A model generated the notes under the pieces. The model saw only the letters and a list, made by a program, of their open reading frames with translations, searched no databases and was not told where the DNA came from. Shown here piece after piece: positions 1 through 8,222 of a stretch of 64,000 nt of DNA. The translations under genes were made by a program, and so were the position numbers. The stretch is from NCBI GenBank assembly GCA_963832365.1, contig CAWHUL010000004.1, positions 1-64,000 on the forward strand, given 5' to 3'. Position 1 is the first letter of the stretch. Each line of letters begins with the position of its first letter. The stretch is from CAWBRT01 sp963832365 (lineage in GTDB: Bacteria; Acidobacteriota; Terriglobia; Terriglobales; Acidobacteriaceae).

Positions 1-2
1 TG

Positions 3-149
3 CTCGGCCATGGTGATCTGGAGACAACGGCCAAGTATCTGCACTTGTCGCAGCGACATCTGCAGCAAGTTTCCAACCCGCTGGAAGATCTCGCGCTCAC
101 CAGCGTCGATCAAACTCGGCGCACGCTTCACCGTCCGCATCAGCCATGA
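3..149 (+). CDS. Tyrosine recombinase, C-terminal end (cut by window start)
   Basis: The open frame runs from the window edge to a TGA at 147-149 and reads LGHGDLETTAKYLHLSQRHL. This is the C-terminal box of XerC/D-type tyrosine recombinases: LGH contains the second conserved His of the catalytic pocket, and the Tyr of TAKYLHL is the nucleophile that forms the 3'-phosphotyrosyl link. Only about 48 residues are visible. The stop overlaps the ATG of the next gene (ATGA at 146-149), so the two are probably translationally coupled. From general knowledge, some IS91-family elements carry such a recombinase upstream of the transposase. Family identity is solid; the target site and the exact element are unknown. 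Confidence 0.85.
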   Translation, partial: LGHGDLETTAKYLHLSQRHLQQVSNPLEDLALTSVDQTRRTLHRPHQP

Positions 150-1312
150 GTCGGCCTGTCATGGAGGTGGCCGACATCCTCCGTGCACAGGGCGACAGGT
201 TGTTGGAACGCTATCAGACCAGCTTCAGCTATCAACAGCTGAAGGCGTTCCGTGCTGTCTCCCGCTGTCGCACCGCCGCGCTCGGCGGCCACCTCGACGT
301 GTGTCTGCGCTGCGGTTATCAAGCCGACATCTCCTATAACTCCTGTCGCAATCGCCACTGCCCAAAGTGCCAGGCACAGGCCCGCAAGCGATGGCTTGAG
401 GCGCGGCAACAGGAGTTACTCGACACCAGCTACTTCCACGTTGTCTTCACTGTGCCCCATGAGCTGAACGTCCTGGCGCTCACCAGCCCGGCAGTGTTCT
501 ACGATCTGTTGTTCTCAGCTACCGCTCAGACGTTGCTGCAGGTGGCCGCCAACCCGGAACACATGGGCGCCGATATCGGCTTCCTCTCCATCCTTCACAC
601 ATGGGGACAGAACCTGCTGCTTCATCCGCATATCCACTGCGTGATCCCGGCCGGAGGCCTCGCACCCGACCGCACCCGATGGATTGGTACACGTCATCGC
701 TTCCTGCTTCCCATCCCGATCCTGCGCAAGGTATTCCGCGGCAAGTTCACCGCAGGACTGAGGCGCCTCTATCGCAAGGGCTTGCTCAACTGCAGCGGCC
801 CCGCCGTAACCCTCCAGCAGCCGCAACAGTTCGCGCAACTGTTGCGTACCGTGCATCGTCAGCACTGGGTGGTTTACGCCAAGCAGGCCATGGGAGGACC
901 GGCGCGGGTATTGCGCTATCTGGGTCGTTATACTCATCGCATCGCCATCTCCAACCACCGCCTGCTCGGCTTCGACGGCGAACGCGTCACCTTCCGCTGG
1001 AAAGACTATGCCCACGCAAACCAGCAGCGCGTCATGACCTTGAGCGCAGTAGAGTTCCTGCGCCGATTCTTTCTCCATGTTCTGCCCAGAGGCTTCGTGC
1101 GTATCCGCCACTTCGGCCTGCTCTCCAACCGCTTCCGCAGCCAGAGCATTGCACTGGCACGAACCCTGCTCGCGGCCCAGTCGGACCATACGCGCATCGA
1201 GCCAACGCGCATGGCGCCCACACGTAATACCCCGCTGTGGCACTGCCCGAAGTGCGGCGGTGCTATGTCCGTTTCGCGACGACTCAACCCCATGGAGATC
1301 AACTCATCGTGA
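146..1312 (+). CDS. IS91-family HUH (Y2) transposase
   Basis: A 388-residue protein of about the usual length for IS91-type transposases, which move by single-strand, rolling-circle-like transfer. An N-terminal zinc-binding region carries paired cysteines near residues 53-75 (CLRCGY, then CRNRHCPKC). The HUH metal-binding motif is HPHIH at about 160-164. The two catalytic tyrosines lie in YLGRYTHR at about 258-265, spaced as expected for Y2 enzymes. A second Cys pair (CPKCGG) sits close to the C-terminus. The start ATG overlaps the stop of the upstream recombinase, which supports this start and a two-gene operon. No disruption is visible, so the transposase may be functional. Confidence 0.93.
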   Translation: MSRPVMEVADILRAQGDRLLERYQTSFSYQQLKAFRAVSRCRTAALGGHLDVCLRCGYQADISYNSCRNRHCPKCQAQARKRWLEARQQELLDTSYFHVVFTVPHELNVLALTSPAVFYDLLFSATAQTLLQVAANPEHMGADIGFLSILHTWGQNLLLHPHIHCVIPAGGLAPDRTRWIGTRHRFLLPIPILRKVFRGKFTAGLRRLYRKGLLNCSGPAVTLQQPQQFAQLLRTVHRQHWVVYAKQAMGGPARVLRYLGRYTHRIAISNHRLLGFDGERVTFRWKDYAHANQQRVMTLSAVEFLRRFFLHVLPRGFVRIRHFGLLSNRFRSQSIALARTLLAAQSDHTRIEPTRMAPTRNTPLWHCPKCGGAMSVSRRLNPMEINSS

Positions 1313-1591
1313 ATCACTGCTACAACCCGTATCAGCGACTTGCTCCACGCACGCCCATGCACCCGTCTGCCCGGATCGCTTCGAAGTGCGCCCGGATACA
1401 CTGCCGTGAACATCTGACAGCCACTCGTGAAAGCACATCGCATGGTCAGACGCCCCTTCCAACCAGCTTCCAGGCCTCAAGCGCCCAATCGAATGACCCT
1501 CACGCCACCCCGAAGCCGATTCAAACCCCATAGCTCCCGGTAGCTCACCGCGTCCACCGCGCCAGCGGCTTCCTTCTCGTCTCCTTATCGA

Positions 1592-1644
1592 AAACGCCTC
1601 GGAGCAGAACCCCGTCTACACACAGGTCCCTCTCCGAGGCGTTT
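1592..1644. repeat. 13-bp perfect inverted repeat, candidate IS91 terminal hairpin
   Basis: AAACGCCTCGGAG at 1592-1604 is repeated inverted as CTCCGAGGCGTTT at 1632-1644 with a 27-base loop. It lies about 280 bases after the transposase stop and before the unrelated atuA-like gene, which converges on it. IS91 elements carry small hairpins at their origin and termination ends, and this fits, but it could also be a terminator or local repeat. Confidence 0.5.
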
Positions 1645-1709
1645 CCGATCAAGGCTAGCGACCACTCGCCCAGAAACACACTATGGTTTCCCAAAACGCG
1701 GTTTCGGAC

Positions 1710-2018
1710 CTATGACTCGGGTATTTCCATATCCATCATGGCCGAAGCCAGGCACTTGCCGTGGATATCGAGCGCCAGCGTACGTGTTACTCCGCCGCCC
1801 AAGGCATTGCGCATTACGAAATTCAGGGCTCCGATATTCGGCATCTCGTAGCGAATCACGTCTCCCTTCACCACGCCGGAGAAGTGTTCCTTTACGCGCT
1901 CCGCCGTCACATGTCGCTCCAGCAGCGGGTAATCTCTTTCGTGATAGGCGATCACCGAAATGTTGGAGGTGTCGCCTTTGTCGCCTGTACGGGAATGGGC
2001 AATCTCGCGTAGTTTCAT
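1710..2018 (-). CDS. AtuA C-terminal-like ferredoxin-fold protein
   Basis: A 102-residue protein beginning MKLREIAHSRTGDKGDTSNI, the hallmark start of the small domain that forms the C-terminal part of AtuA-type proteins or a separate subunit beside them. The conserved segment SRTGDKGD near residues 9-16 is intact. Its ATG follows directly on the TGA of the upstream atuA-like gene (2019-2021), so the two are surely co-translated and probably form one complex. No catalytic role is established for this domain. It is the last gene of the sigma-54-dependent unit and ends close to the IS91 element. Confidence 0.85.
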   Translation of the reverse strand: MKLREIAHSRTGDKGDTSNISVIAYHERDYPLLERHVTAERVKEHFSGVVKGDVIRYEMPNIGALNFVMRNALGGGVTRTLALDIHGKCLASAMMDMEIPES

Positions 2019-3356
2019 TCAGACCTCCAGGTACCCTATGTTGTGCTTGACGAGGTTCCGGGCGATGAGGGTTGAACCCATGGCAACCACTTGCCGTGCG
2101 GATTTCCACGCACCACCGCCGCACGCTGGGCCATTGGTGTAAAGAGTTTCAACTTCATTGCCGATCCTAACCGCCTCTTTCATGTTGTCGGTGCGGCCGG
2201 TTACCCGGATGCGAACCTCGCGAGGTTGGCCGTCCACCGAAAGCTTAGGACCAAAGATCGAATCCATACCAATGAGGTCGCAGCGAAGCTCCGTCACTTT
2301 CACCCCGGTCAATTTCAGCCTTTCTTTTACAATCTCGATGGCCAGCCGACCACGCTCGATAGCGCCCGGACCGGCGTACGAGATCTGTCCTTCCCCGATG
2401 TAGCTGTCCACATATCCAATCGACACCTTGAGCGAATCGGTTCTGGGGCGACCTGTGCCGCCTTCGACTTGCACGCAATCTGGCGCGATCTCCTTCATCC
2501 TGACCTGGGAAAAGTCAGCCACCACATCCGGCGTTATGTAGGCATGCGGATCGTGAAGCTCGTACATTAGTTGTTCTTTGCAAGTGTCCGTCGTGACTTT
2601 GCCGCCGGACCCGGGAACCTTGGTTATGACGAAGCTGCCGTCCAGCTTTACGTCCGCTATGGGAAAGCCAAGTCTGGCAAGGTCGGGAATGTCCTTATAC
2701 CCGGGGTCGGCGAAGTAGCCGCCCGTCACTTGGCCCGCGCACTCCAGCAGATGCCCCACGACCGTGAGTTTCCCCAACATGTTCCAGTCGTCCATCGAAA
2801 GCCCAAATTCGTGAATGAGGGGAGCGATGAACAGAGCAGGATCGGCGACGCGACCGGTGATGATCACGTTCGCGCCATTGGCTAACGCCTCGACGATCGG
2901 TTGTGCTCCCAGGTAAGCGTTGGCGGAGACTACCTTGCTCGCCAAACTGCTGACCGGAACGCCGGTTTCGTCGATGACGTACTTGCCGTTCTTCACCAGT
3001 TCCAGCACGTCATCCCCGGTGACGGTGGCGATCTTGAGGCCCTTCAAACCAAGGGAGCGTGCGATCTCGCATGTCTTTTCTCCGGCAGAGACCGGGTTGG
3101 CAGCGCCCATATTCGTGATCAGCTTCACGCCATTTCTGGCGCAAACAGGAAGGGCGGCTTGCATACGGTCGATCAGCAGCGGATCGTAGCCCTTGGACGG
3201 GTCTGTCATCTTCGCCTGTTGAGCAATGGCAATCGTACGTTCGGCAAGGCACTCGAAGGCGAGGTATTGGATGTTTCCTTTTTCAGCTAATTCGACGGCT
3301 GGCTCAATCCGGTCTCCGGAATAGCCGGCGCCGGAACCAATCCTGACATTCTTCAT
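2019..3356 (-). CDS. AtuA-like protein (DUF1446), acyclic terpene utilisation family
   Basis: About 445 residues from the ATG at 3356, which has a GGAGGAG ribosome site just upstream; a longer reading to 3449 lacks homology in its first 31 residues. The N-terminus (MKNVRIGSGAGYSGDRIEPA) and the glycine-rich C-terminal segment ending GPACGGGAWK are typical of the DUF1446/AtuA family. Members are named from the Pseudomonas citronellol/geraniol cluster, but the chemistry is unproved and many members lie in other organic acid or acyl-CoA pathways. Here it follows a CitMHS-type transporter by 64 bases, so the substrate is more likely a carboxylate or hydroxy acid than a terpene. That is inference from context. 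Confidence 0.82.
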   Translation of the reverse strand: MKNVRIGSGAGYSGDRIEPAVELAEKGNIQYLAFECLAERTIAIAQQAKMTDPSKGYDPLLIDRMQAALPVCARNGVKLITNMGAANPVSAGEKTCEIARSLGLKGLKIATVTGDDVLELVKNGKYVIDETGVPVSSLASKVVSANAYLGAQPIVEALANGANVIITGRVADPALFIAPLIHEFGLSMDDWNMLGKLTVVGHLLECAGQVTGGYFADPGYKDIPDLARLGFPIADVKLDGSFVITKVPGSGGKVTTDTCKEQLMYELHDPHAYITPDVVADFSQVRMKEIAPDCVQVEGGTGRPRTDSLKVSIGYVDSYIGEGQISYAGPGAIERGRLAIEIVKERLKLTGVKVTELRCDLIGMDSIFGPKLSVDGQPREVRIRVTGRTDNMKEAVRIGNEVETLYTNGPACGGGAWKSARQVVAMGSTLIARNLVKHNIGYLEV

Positions 3357-3420
3357 AAATCTCCTCCTGCCTGGTTCAGCTCCGCACCGCGCACAACGGT
3401 CACGGCGCGTCGGAAAGTGA

Positions 3421-4851
3421 TCAGAACGGAAATACTCCGAACAGAGCACAGGCGATCGTCATTACGACAGAAGCCGCAAAAAGAAACGGAATCGAGAACT
3501 TCTGATGTTCGCCAAGTTCGATCCCGCAGAGTCCCACAACGAGGAAGGTAGCCGGTGTAAGAGGACTGACGGGGAAGCCGACGGTCATCTGGCCCATCAG
3601 CGCAGCCTGTGCCACCTGGATCGGCTGTCCTCCCAGGCTTTTGTAGACCTCCGACACGACCGGAAGCACGCCGAAGTAGAACGAATCCGGATCAAACAAC
3701 AGGCTAAGCGGCATGGAGATGATGCCAAGCGCAAACGGGATATGCTGCCCCATACCTGGCGGCACATGCGTCACGGCAGCGGTCGCCATCGCTTTGAGCA
3801 TGTTCGTGCCCATCATAATGCCGGTGAATGCCCCCGCGGCGAACAGGATTCCGGCCATCATCAGCGCCGCTCTGGCATGGGCGTCAACCCTGGCTCGCTG
3901 CATTTTGACATCGGGGTAGTTGATCATCAACGCGAGCACGACTCCAGCCATGAACATGACTACCGGGTCGACCCATCCCGCGATCATGACGGTCATGATG
4001 GCGAGAGTAACCAAAATGTTGACGGCGAAGTTGCGTGGACGCCGGAGTTTCAGTTCCTCTGGCTTCAACTCGCGCTTCAACACTAGATTCACGTTGACGC
4101 CGCCCTTGCCAAGGCCGAGGCGCTTCTCCTCACGCTTTCCCAGCAAATAGCAGATGGCGAAGATGAAGATCAGGCCAACGATCTGGACTTTCAGAATTGG
4201 CTGGAAGATCGTTGCAGCCGAAATGTGCAGCACGGCGGAGGCGCGGATGGTTGGCCCCGTCCACGGCAAGAAGTTCACTCCCGCGGCCAGGGAGCACGCC
4301 AACGCCAGAATGCGCTTATCCATTCCGAGTCGCTCATAGAGCGGCAGCATGGCGGGAATGGTGATCAGAAAACATACGGCGCCTGAACCGTCCAAGTGAA
4401 TCAACAGTGCCAGCAAAGCAGAGCCCATCACGATGCGGGTGGGCCGCGTGCCAACAACTTTCAAGATCGCGTCGATGATCGGATCTAACATTCCGGCATC
4501 CGACATGATGCCGAAGAACAGGATGGCGAAGATAAACATGCCCGCCACCGGAGCAATAGATGAAATGCCTCTGACGATGAATTTGCCGGTGTCCAGTTTG
4601 AATCCTGCGGCAAGCGCCCCACCGATAGGCACGGCAATCAATGCAATCAGTGGGGACATCGCCTCGGTCATGATGACGACCAGCAGCACCAGAATAGTCG
4701 CCAAACCAAGCAGGGCCAAGTGGTTCGCCCCGGCGTGCAGCAGCGCAAGCGCGGCGACCAGCGCAACCGCTCCCAAACTCAACCCGATCCGCAACGCAGT
4801 GGAAGCGCCGGCACTCGGTGGGGGTAAAATACCCGTCTGATTAGATGCCAT
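3421..4851 (-). CDS. CitMHS-type carboxylate:cation symporter
   Basis: A 476-residue inner-membrane transporter with a short hydrophilic N-terminus and about eleven or twelve hydrophobic segments. The stretches HLDGSGAVCFLITIPAMLP (about 150-170) and LACSLAAGVNFLPWTGPTIR (about 185-205) are diagnostic of the CitMHS family, whose studied members import metal-complexed citrate with protons. The substrate here is unknown. The start ATG has an AAGGAG site seven bases upstream. It is the first gene after the sigma-54 promoter at 4961-4978 and probably heads an operon with the two AtuA-like genes. The activator gene lies directly upstream on the same strand. Confidence 0.88.
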   Translation of the reverse strand: MASNQTGILPPPSAGASTALRIGLSLGAVALVAALALLHAGANHLALLGLATILVLLVVIMTEAMSPLIALIAVPIGGALAAGFKLDTGKFIVRGISSIAPVAGMFIFAILFFGIMSDAGMLDPIIDAILKVVGTRPTRIVMGSALLALLIHLDGSGAVCFLITIPAMLPLYERLGMDKRILALACSLAAGVNFLPWTGPTIRASAVLHISAATIFQPILKVQIVGLIFIFAICYLLGKREEKRLGLGKGGVNVNLVLKRELKPEELKLRRPRNFAVNILVTLAIMTVMIAGWVDPVVMFMAGVVLALMINYPDVKMQRARVDAHARAALMMAGILFAAGAFTGIMMGTNMLKAMATAAVTHVPPGMGQHIPFALGIISMPLSLLFDPDSFYFGVLPVVSEVYKSLGGQPIQVAQAALMGQMTVGFPVSPLTPATFLVVGLCGIELGEHQKFSIPFLFAASVVMTIACALFGVFPF

Positions 4852-4960
4852 ATCAAATCTCCTTCGGCCTTGAGCTTAGTTGGCCAGCCCAGCCTGGAAG
4901 CCGTCGCAAGCACGCAGCGAAATCATGCCTCGTGGTTTAGAAGAAGTGCTCCCCATAACA

Positions 4961-4978
4961 ATGCAGTTTTAATGCCAC
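4961..4978 (-). promoter_or_regulatory. Sigma-54 (-24/-12) promoter for the transporter operon
   Basis: Read on the minus strand the site is GTGGCATTAAAACTGCAT. It has the invariant GG and GC separated by exactly ten bases and matches TGGCA-N7-TGCA. Transcription would start near 4950, about 100 bases before the CitMHS start codon. It lies between the activator gene and its presumed target, the usual place. Confidence 0.8.
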
Positions 4979-5061
4979 AGCTGAGGATGTCCCGGAGAAC
5001 GAAAAGGGCGCAGGAGAGCGCATTTGCCCTAAAGCAATCGTATTATGTTTCTAAGATTTTG

Positions 5062-5081
5062 GAAGTTGATGAATAAACTTC
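5062..5081. promoter_or_regulatory. Candidate upstream activator site
   Basis: GAAGTT and AACTTC form an inverted repeat with an eight-base spacer, centred roughly 95 bases upstream of the -24 element. This is a typical distance for binding of an enhancer-binding protein dimer. It also lies just after the activator gene's stop, so it could be terminator-like, although no T-run follows on the minus strand. There is only one copy, so the call is tentative. Confidence 0.35.
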
Positions 5082-5097
5082 TAGAACATTGGAATTC

Positions 5098-6489
5098 TTA
5101 TCTGCATTTGTTGTACAAGGTGGCCAACGAAATGCCAAGTTCCATGGCGATTGTCTTCTTCGCCTCCAGAGTGTCTCCGTACTTGTTCAGCATGGATTGG
5201 ATCACGGCCCGTTGCGTATCCGCCGCAACCTTCTTCAGGGTTCCGGACCCTCTCATGGTCGACAGGGTGGAGTCATCGGCCTTGTTGCTCTCCGGTTTCG
5301 ACTTTGGGAGCTGAATGTCCGTGATGACGCTTCGGTCGCAGGTGTAGGCAGCGAATTCCACCACGTTTTTCAATTCCCGAATGTTCCCCGGCCAGTCATA
5401 CCGGAGGATTTTCTCTAGGACGGACGGATGGAAAGTCCAATACTTCCCATTTCTTTGAGCCCATTTCACCAGAAAATACTCCGCCAGAACAATGCTGTCG
5501 GACTCCCGGTTCCGCAGGGGAGGGATCTCAAGACTCATCGCATTCAACCGGTAGTAGAGGTCCTCCCGAAATTTCCCCTGCTTTGTCAGCTCCAACAAGT
5601 TCTTGTTGGTGGCTGCGATGACACGGATGTCAACGGGCCATTCAGCGTGATCTCCCACTTTCCGTACTGTGCGCTCCTGCAATACCCGCAGCAGCTTGGC
5701 CTGCATGTCGTACGACAGCTCTGCGATTTCATCCAGCATGATGGTCCCGCCCTCGGAAACCGAGAACAAGCCGATCTTGCCTCCTTTGCGGGCGCCGGTG
5801 AAAGCACCGTCTTCATAGCCGAACAACTCGCTTTCCAACAATGCGGAGTTGAGAGTGGAGCAGTTGACAGCCACGAAAGGCAGTTCAGCCCTGCTGCTAG
5901 CGTTGTGGATTGCCTGAGCGAACATCTCCTTGCCCGTCCCACTTTCGCCGGTGATGAGGATGTCGGCTTCGCACAGAGCAATCTTTTTCCCCATGGCCAT
6001 GGCTTCCTGTATCCGCGGGGAGTTACCGATGATGTCCTCAAATCGATAGCGGGCCTGATAGGCGCGATTTACGACGGACCGCAATTCCTTGGTCTTGCGA
6101 ACATACCTTTCCAGCTCCTTCGAGAGGAGAAGGAACTCCTTCAGTTGCTTGCTGACGCTGACCCCGCCGATGGTCGTCCCGTTGTGGGAGATCGGCGACA
6201 CGTCGGTGATGTACTCCGTATCCCCCACCCGCCTATAAACGGCAAGCTTCGCCTCTCCGCTTTTGATCGCATGGGGGAGGACGGCCCCGGGCCTCATTTC
6301 GGCCAGATCTTTGCCAATTATGTCCTCTCGTTTGAGGCCGGCCAGCCGCAAGTATCCGGCATTGACGTACTGGACGACGCCGTCCGTATCGGCGATGACG
6401 ATTGCGTCGGGGATGGCCTCAATCAAACGCAAGGTCCAATCCGGTTCGTTGAGGATTACCTTGAAGAGCGTTTCTTTCGCCTTGCTCAT
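5098..6489 (-). CDS. Sigma-54-dependent activator with PAS domain
   Basis: About 463 residues. An N-terminal PAS-type sensor domain occupies roughly residues 15-115 and may bind a small molecule. The AAA+ domain follows with Walker A GESGTGKE (about 180), the sigma-54 contact loop GAFTGA (about 228) and Walker B IMLDEI. The protein ends in a Fis-type helix-turn-helix (MELGISLATLYNKCR). No receiver domain is present, so ligand rather than phosphorylation is the likely signal. A TTG start at 6513 is possible, but the ATG at 6489 has AGAGG seven bases upstream. It very likely drives the sigma-54 promoter found just downstream of its own stop. Confidence 0.92.
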   Translation of the reverse strand: MSKAKETLFKVILNEPDWTLRLIEAIPDAIVIADTDGVVQYVNAGYLRLAGLKREDIIGKDLAEMRPGAVLPHAIKSGEAKLAVYRRVGDTEYITDVSPISHNGTTIGGVSVSKQLKEFLLLSKELERYVRKTKELRSVVNRAYQARYRFEDIIGNSPRIQEAMAMGKKIALCEADILITGESGTGKEMFAQAIHNASSRAELPFVAVNCSTLNSALLESELFGYEDGAFTGARKGGKIGLFSVSEGGTIMLDEIAELSYDMQAKLLRVLQERTVRKVGDHAEWPVDIRVIAATNKNLLELTKQGKFREDLYYRLNAMSLEIPPLRNRESDSIVLAEYFLVKWAQRNGKYWTFHPSVLEKILRYDWPGNIRELKNVVEFAAYTCDRSVITDIQLPKSKPESNKADDSTLSTMRGSGTLKKVAADTQRAVIQSMLNKYGDTLEAKKTIAMELGISLATLYNKCR

Positions 6490-6840
6490 CGTCATACCTC
6501 TGTCGTTAGACAAGGCCTTAAGCAGAGATTGTTCAGCGTTGAAGTGCTCAGATTGTACTGCTCGTGAGCGGATTTGAAAAGTTGCCTCTGCGAACTCGCA
6601 TTAGGCCAGTTGCCGGACGAATCGCCCAACCTTGGGACGTGGGCGCGGTATCACGTGTGGGATTGCGTCTGAATAACGGGCAAACCGGAAGTCACGCTGC
6701 AATGTCGTTGGAGCCTCCGGCATTGGGCGACGCTGGCTACGGCCGGCTGCGTTCCGGTGGGCCCAAACTCGGCCACTTGAACGCGAAGTGGGCTTTGCTA
6801 AGGGTCGGAGCCGCGTGGACGGATTCGTACCGATAAGTTG

Positions 6841-6884
6841 GGCCTGCGGGCGCGTTCTGCTGACCCTCAGACGGAGTCATTCCG
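6841..6884 (+). repeat. Direct repeat copy 1 (candidate recombination site)
   Basis: This copy starts GGCCTGCGGGCGCGTTCTGC. It resembles the sequences at 7396-7438 (same strand) and 9044-9086 (reverse strand), differing from the second copy at roughly ten of 43 positions. It marks the left border of the mandelate racemase-like insert. Confidence 0.55.
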
Positions 6885-7393
6885 ATCGTTGTTCGCGACG
6901 GAAAGCCGGTGGTCGGGTACGGCTTCAATTCGAACGGGCGTTACGCACAGGGAGCGCTAATTCGTGCACGCTTCCGTCCGCGCGTGCTTGAGGCCAAACC
7001 GGAGAGCCTTTTAGACAACACCGGCAACAACCTCGACCCGACGAAGGTCTGGGCCTGTATGATGACCAATGAAAAACCTGGCGGACATGGCGAGCGCTCG
7101 GTGGCCGTGGGCACAATAGACATGGCAGTGTGGGACGCAGTGGCGAAGATCGAAGGCAAGCCGCTCTTTCAACTGCTCGCCGAGCGCTATGGCGACGGCA
7201 AGCCTAATCGGAGGGTATTCGTTTACGCTGCCGGAGGTTATTACTATCCCGGCAAAGACCTTGAGGCGCTTAAGGATGAAGAACGCAAATATCTGGACCT
7301 CGGCTACTCGGTGGTGAAGCAGAAGATCGCTGGCGCCTCGTTGAGCGAGGACCTGAAGCGGATCGAAGCCGTCCTAAGCATCCTTGGACCGGG
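6864..7393 (+). pseudogene. Mandelate racemase/muconate lactonizing enzyme-like fragment
   Basis: The open frame covers about 175 residues of an enolase-superfamily protein: VVRDGKPVVGYGFNSNGRYA, then MTNEKPGGHGERSVAVGTID and VFVYAAGGYYYPGKDL. This is most of the N-terminal capping domain and the first barrel strands. The start codon region is missing: a stop lies at 6861-6863, inside the flanking repeat. The C-terminal barrel with the metal ligands and catalytic lysines is also lost. After 7393 the frame runs into the antisense of the recombinase remnant. It is not functional as an enzyme. Its position between two related 43-base repeats suggests it was captured or left by recombination. Confidence 0.8.
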
Positions 7394-7395
7394 TC

Positions 7396-7438
7396 GGCCT
7401 GCGGGCACGGTTCTTCTGGCCGTCAGACCGGATCATCC
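7396..7438 (+). repeat. Direct repeat copy 2 (candidate recombination site)
   Basis: This copy starts GGCCTGCGGGCACGGTTCTT, nearly identical to the reverse complement of 9044-9086. It lies at the 3' end of the left recombinase remnant and at the right border of the insert, so the insert sits between two related copies. Confidence 0.6.
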
Positions 7439-8222
7439 GGATCCAGGCCGATGTGGTCGTTTACAGCATTCTGGAACCGCTGCTTGCAGCCGAGGTATCG
7501 CTCCGTCGTCTGGATGGAAACGTGGCCCAACAGAAACTGGATCTGCTCCAGTTCGCCGCCTGCCTGGTGGCACAACCTCGCGCAGATCCTCCTCAAATCG
7601 TGCGGTGCTACGGAGGGGAGGCCGCAAGTCTTAGCGTCCCGCTTGACAACTGCCCCAGATCACCTTGGGCTGATGTTTCCAAATTTTTCGCCTTGTTGTT
7701 TGTCGGCGTGACGCGGCACGGTTACTTCTTTCCGCACACGAGGTCGACCGCTGCCGTTGTCTATTTTGAAATCGGTGCGCTATCACGCTCGCCGTCGGGG
7801 ATCCGGGCCCTGCAGAAGCCGTGCAGGCTCGCGTCCGCCGCGCGCGCACTCGCAGCGGGCGTGAAGCCGTTTCCTCAAACTCTCCCCGCCTTGTTGATCG
7901 AGCGAAGAAGAGGGCCACCGCTGAGTCCTGCCGACAAAATCCAGACGTCGACCGCTGCCTTGACCCACTCGGGGACGGGGATCGTACGAATGTGCCCGCC
8001 TTTGCCGGTCAGGTCGGCAATCACCCAGTGGCCCTCGCGAAGCTGCAAGTCCTCCAGTCGCAAGCTACCTTGTCGGCATTCGGCCGACAGCCGTCAACTC
8101 TGCCCTGCGCAGACCGCAGGCGACGAGAAGGGCAAGCAGCGCACGATCCCGCTGGCTGCGCGGAGTGGCGCCAGGTTTTGTTGCCAACAACTTCTTGCCC
8201 TCTTCTGCTGTCAGCCAGTTCC
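7396..8222 (-). pseudogene. Tyrosine recombinase remnant, copy in the left arm
   Basis: Read on the minus strand from about 8222, the remnant begins within the protein (NWLTAEEGKKLLATKPG). It continues through GLRRAELTA, then GHWVIADLTGKGGHIRTIPV (7875-8063), and later in another frame carries the segment of the His-x-x-Arg/Tyr boxes. Frameshifts, a short insert near 8065 and about 210 extra bases at 7655-7862 break it. The N-terminal DNA-binding domain is absent. It is clearly a broken duplicate of the copy at 8222-9059. Confidence 0.8.

Larger units (their letters stand above)
1..1680 (+). mobile_element. IS91-family insertion element, right-hand part
   Basis: The recombinase end, the HUH transposase and a downstream hairpin form one mobile unit whose left end lies outside the window. 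The stretch 1313-1709 holds no convincing gene. It contains the 13-bp inverted repeat at 1592-1644, which may be part of the terminal structure. IS91 elements lack long terminal inverted repeats and target duplications, so the exact boundary cannot be fixed from sequence alone. Confidence 0.65.
6678..8222. repeat. Left arm of a large imperfect inverted duplication
   Basis: Three blocks of this stretch (about 6678-6840, 7396-7655 and 7862-8222) recur in reverse orientation at 8480-9248 with over 90 percent identity by eye. The left arm also contains the mandelate racemase-like insert (6841-7395), about 210 bases at 7655-7862 absent on the right, and a short insert near 8065. The arms carry opposed copies of one recombinase gene. 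Confidence 0.85.

Noticed and set aside
515..1243. Long open frame antisense to the IS91 transposase
   Set aside because: Mirror of a clear transposase; no family likeness.
5428..6567. 379-codon frame antisense to the sigma-54 activator
   Set aside because: The activator frame has every AAA+ motif; this is a G+C-driven shadow.
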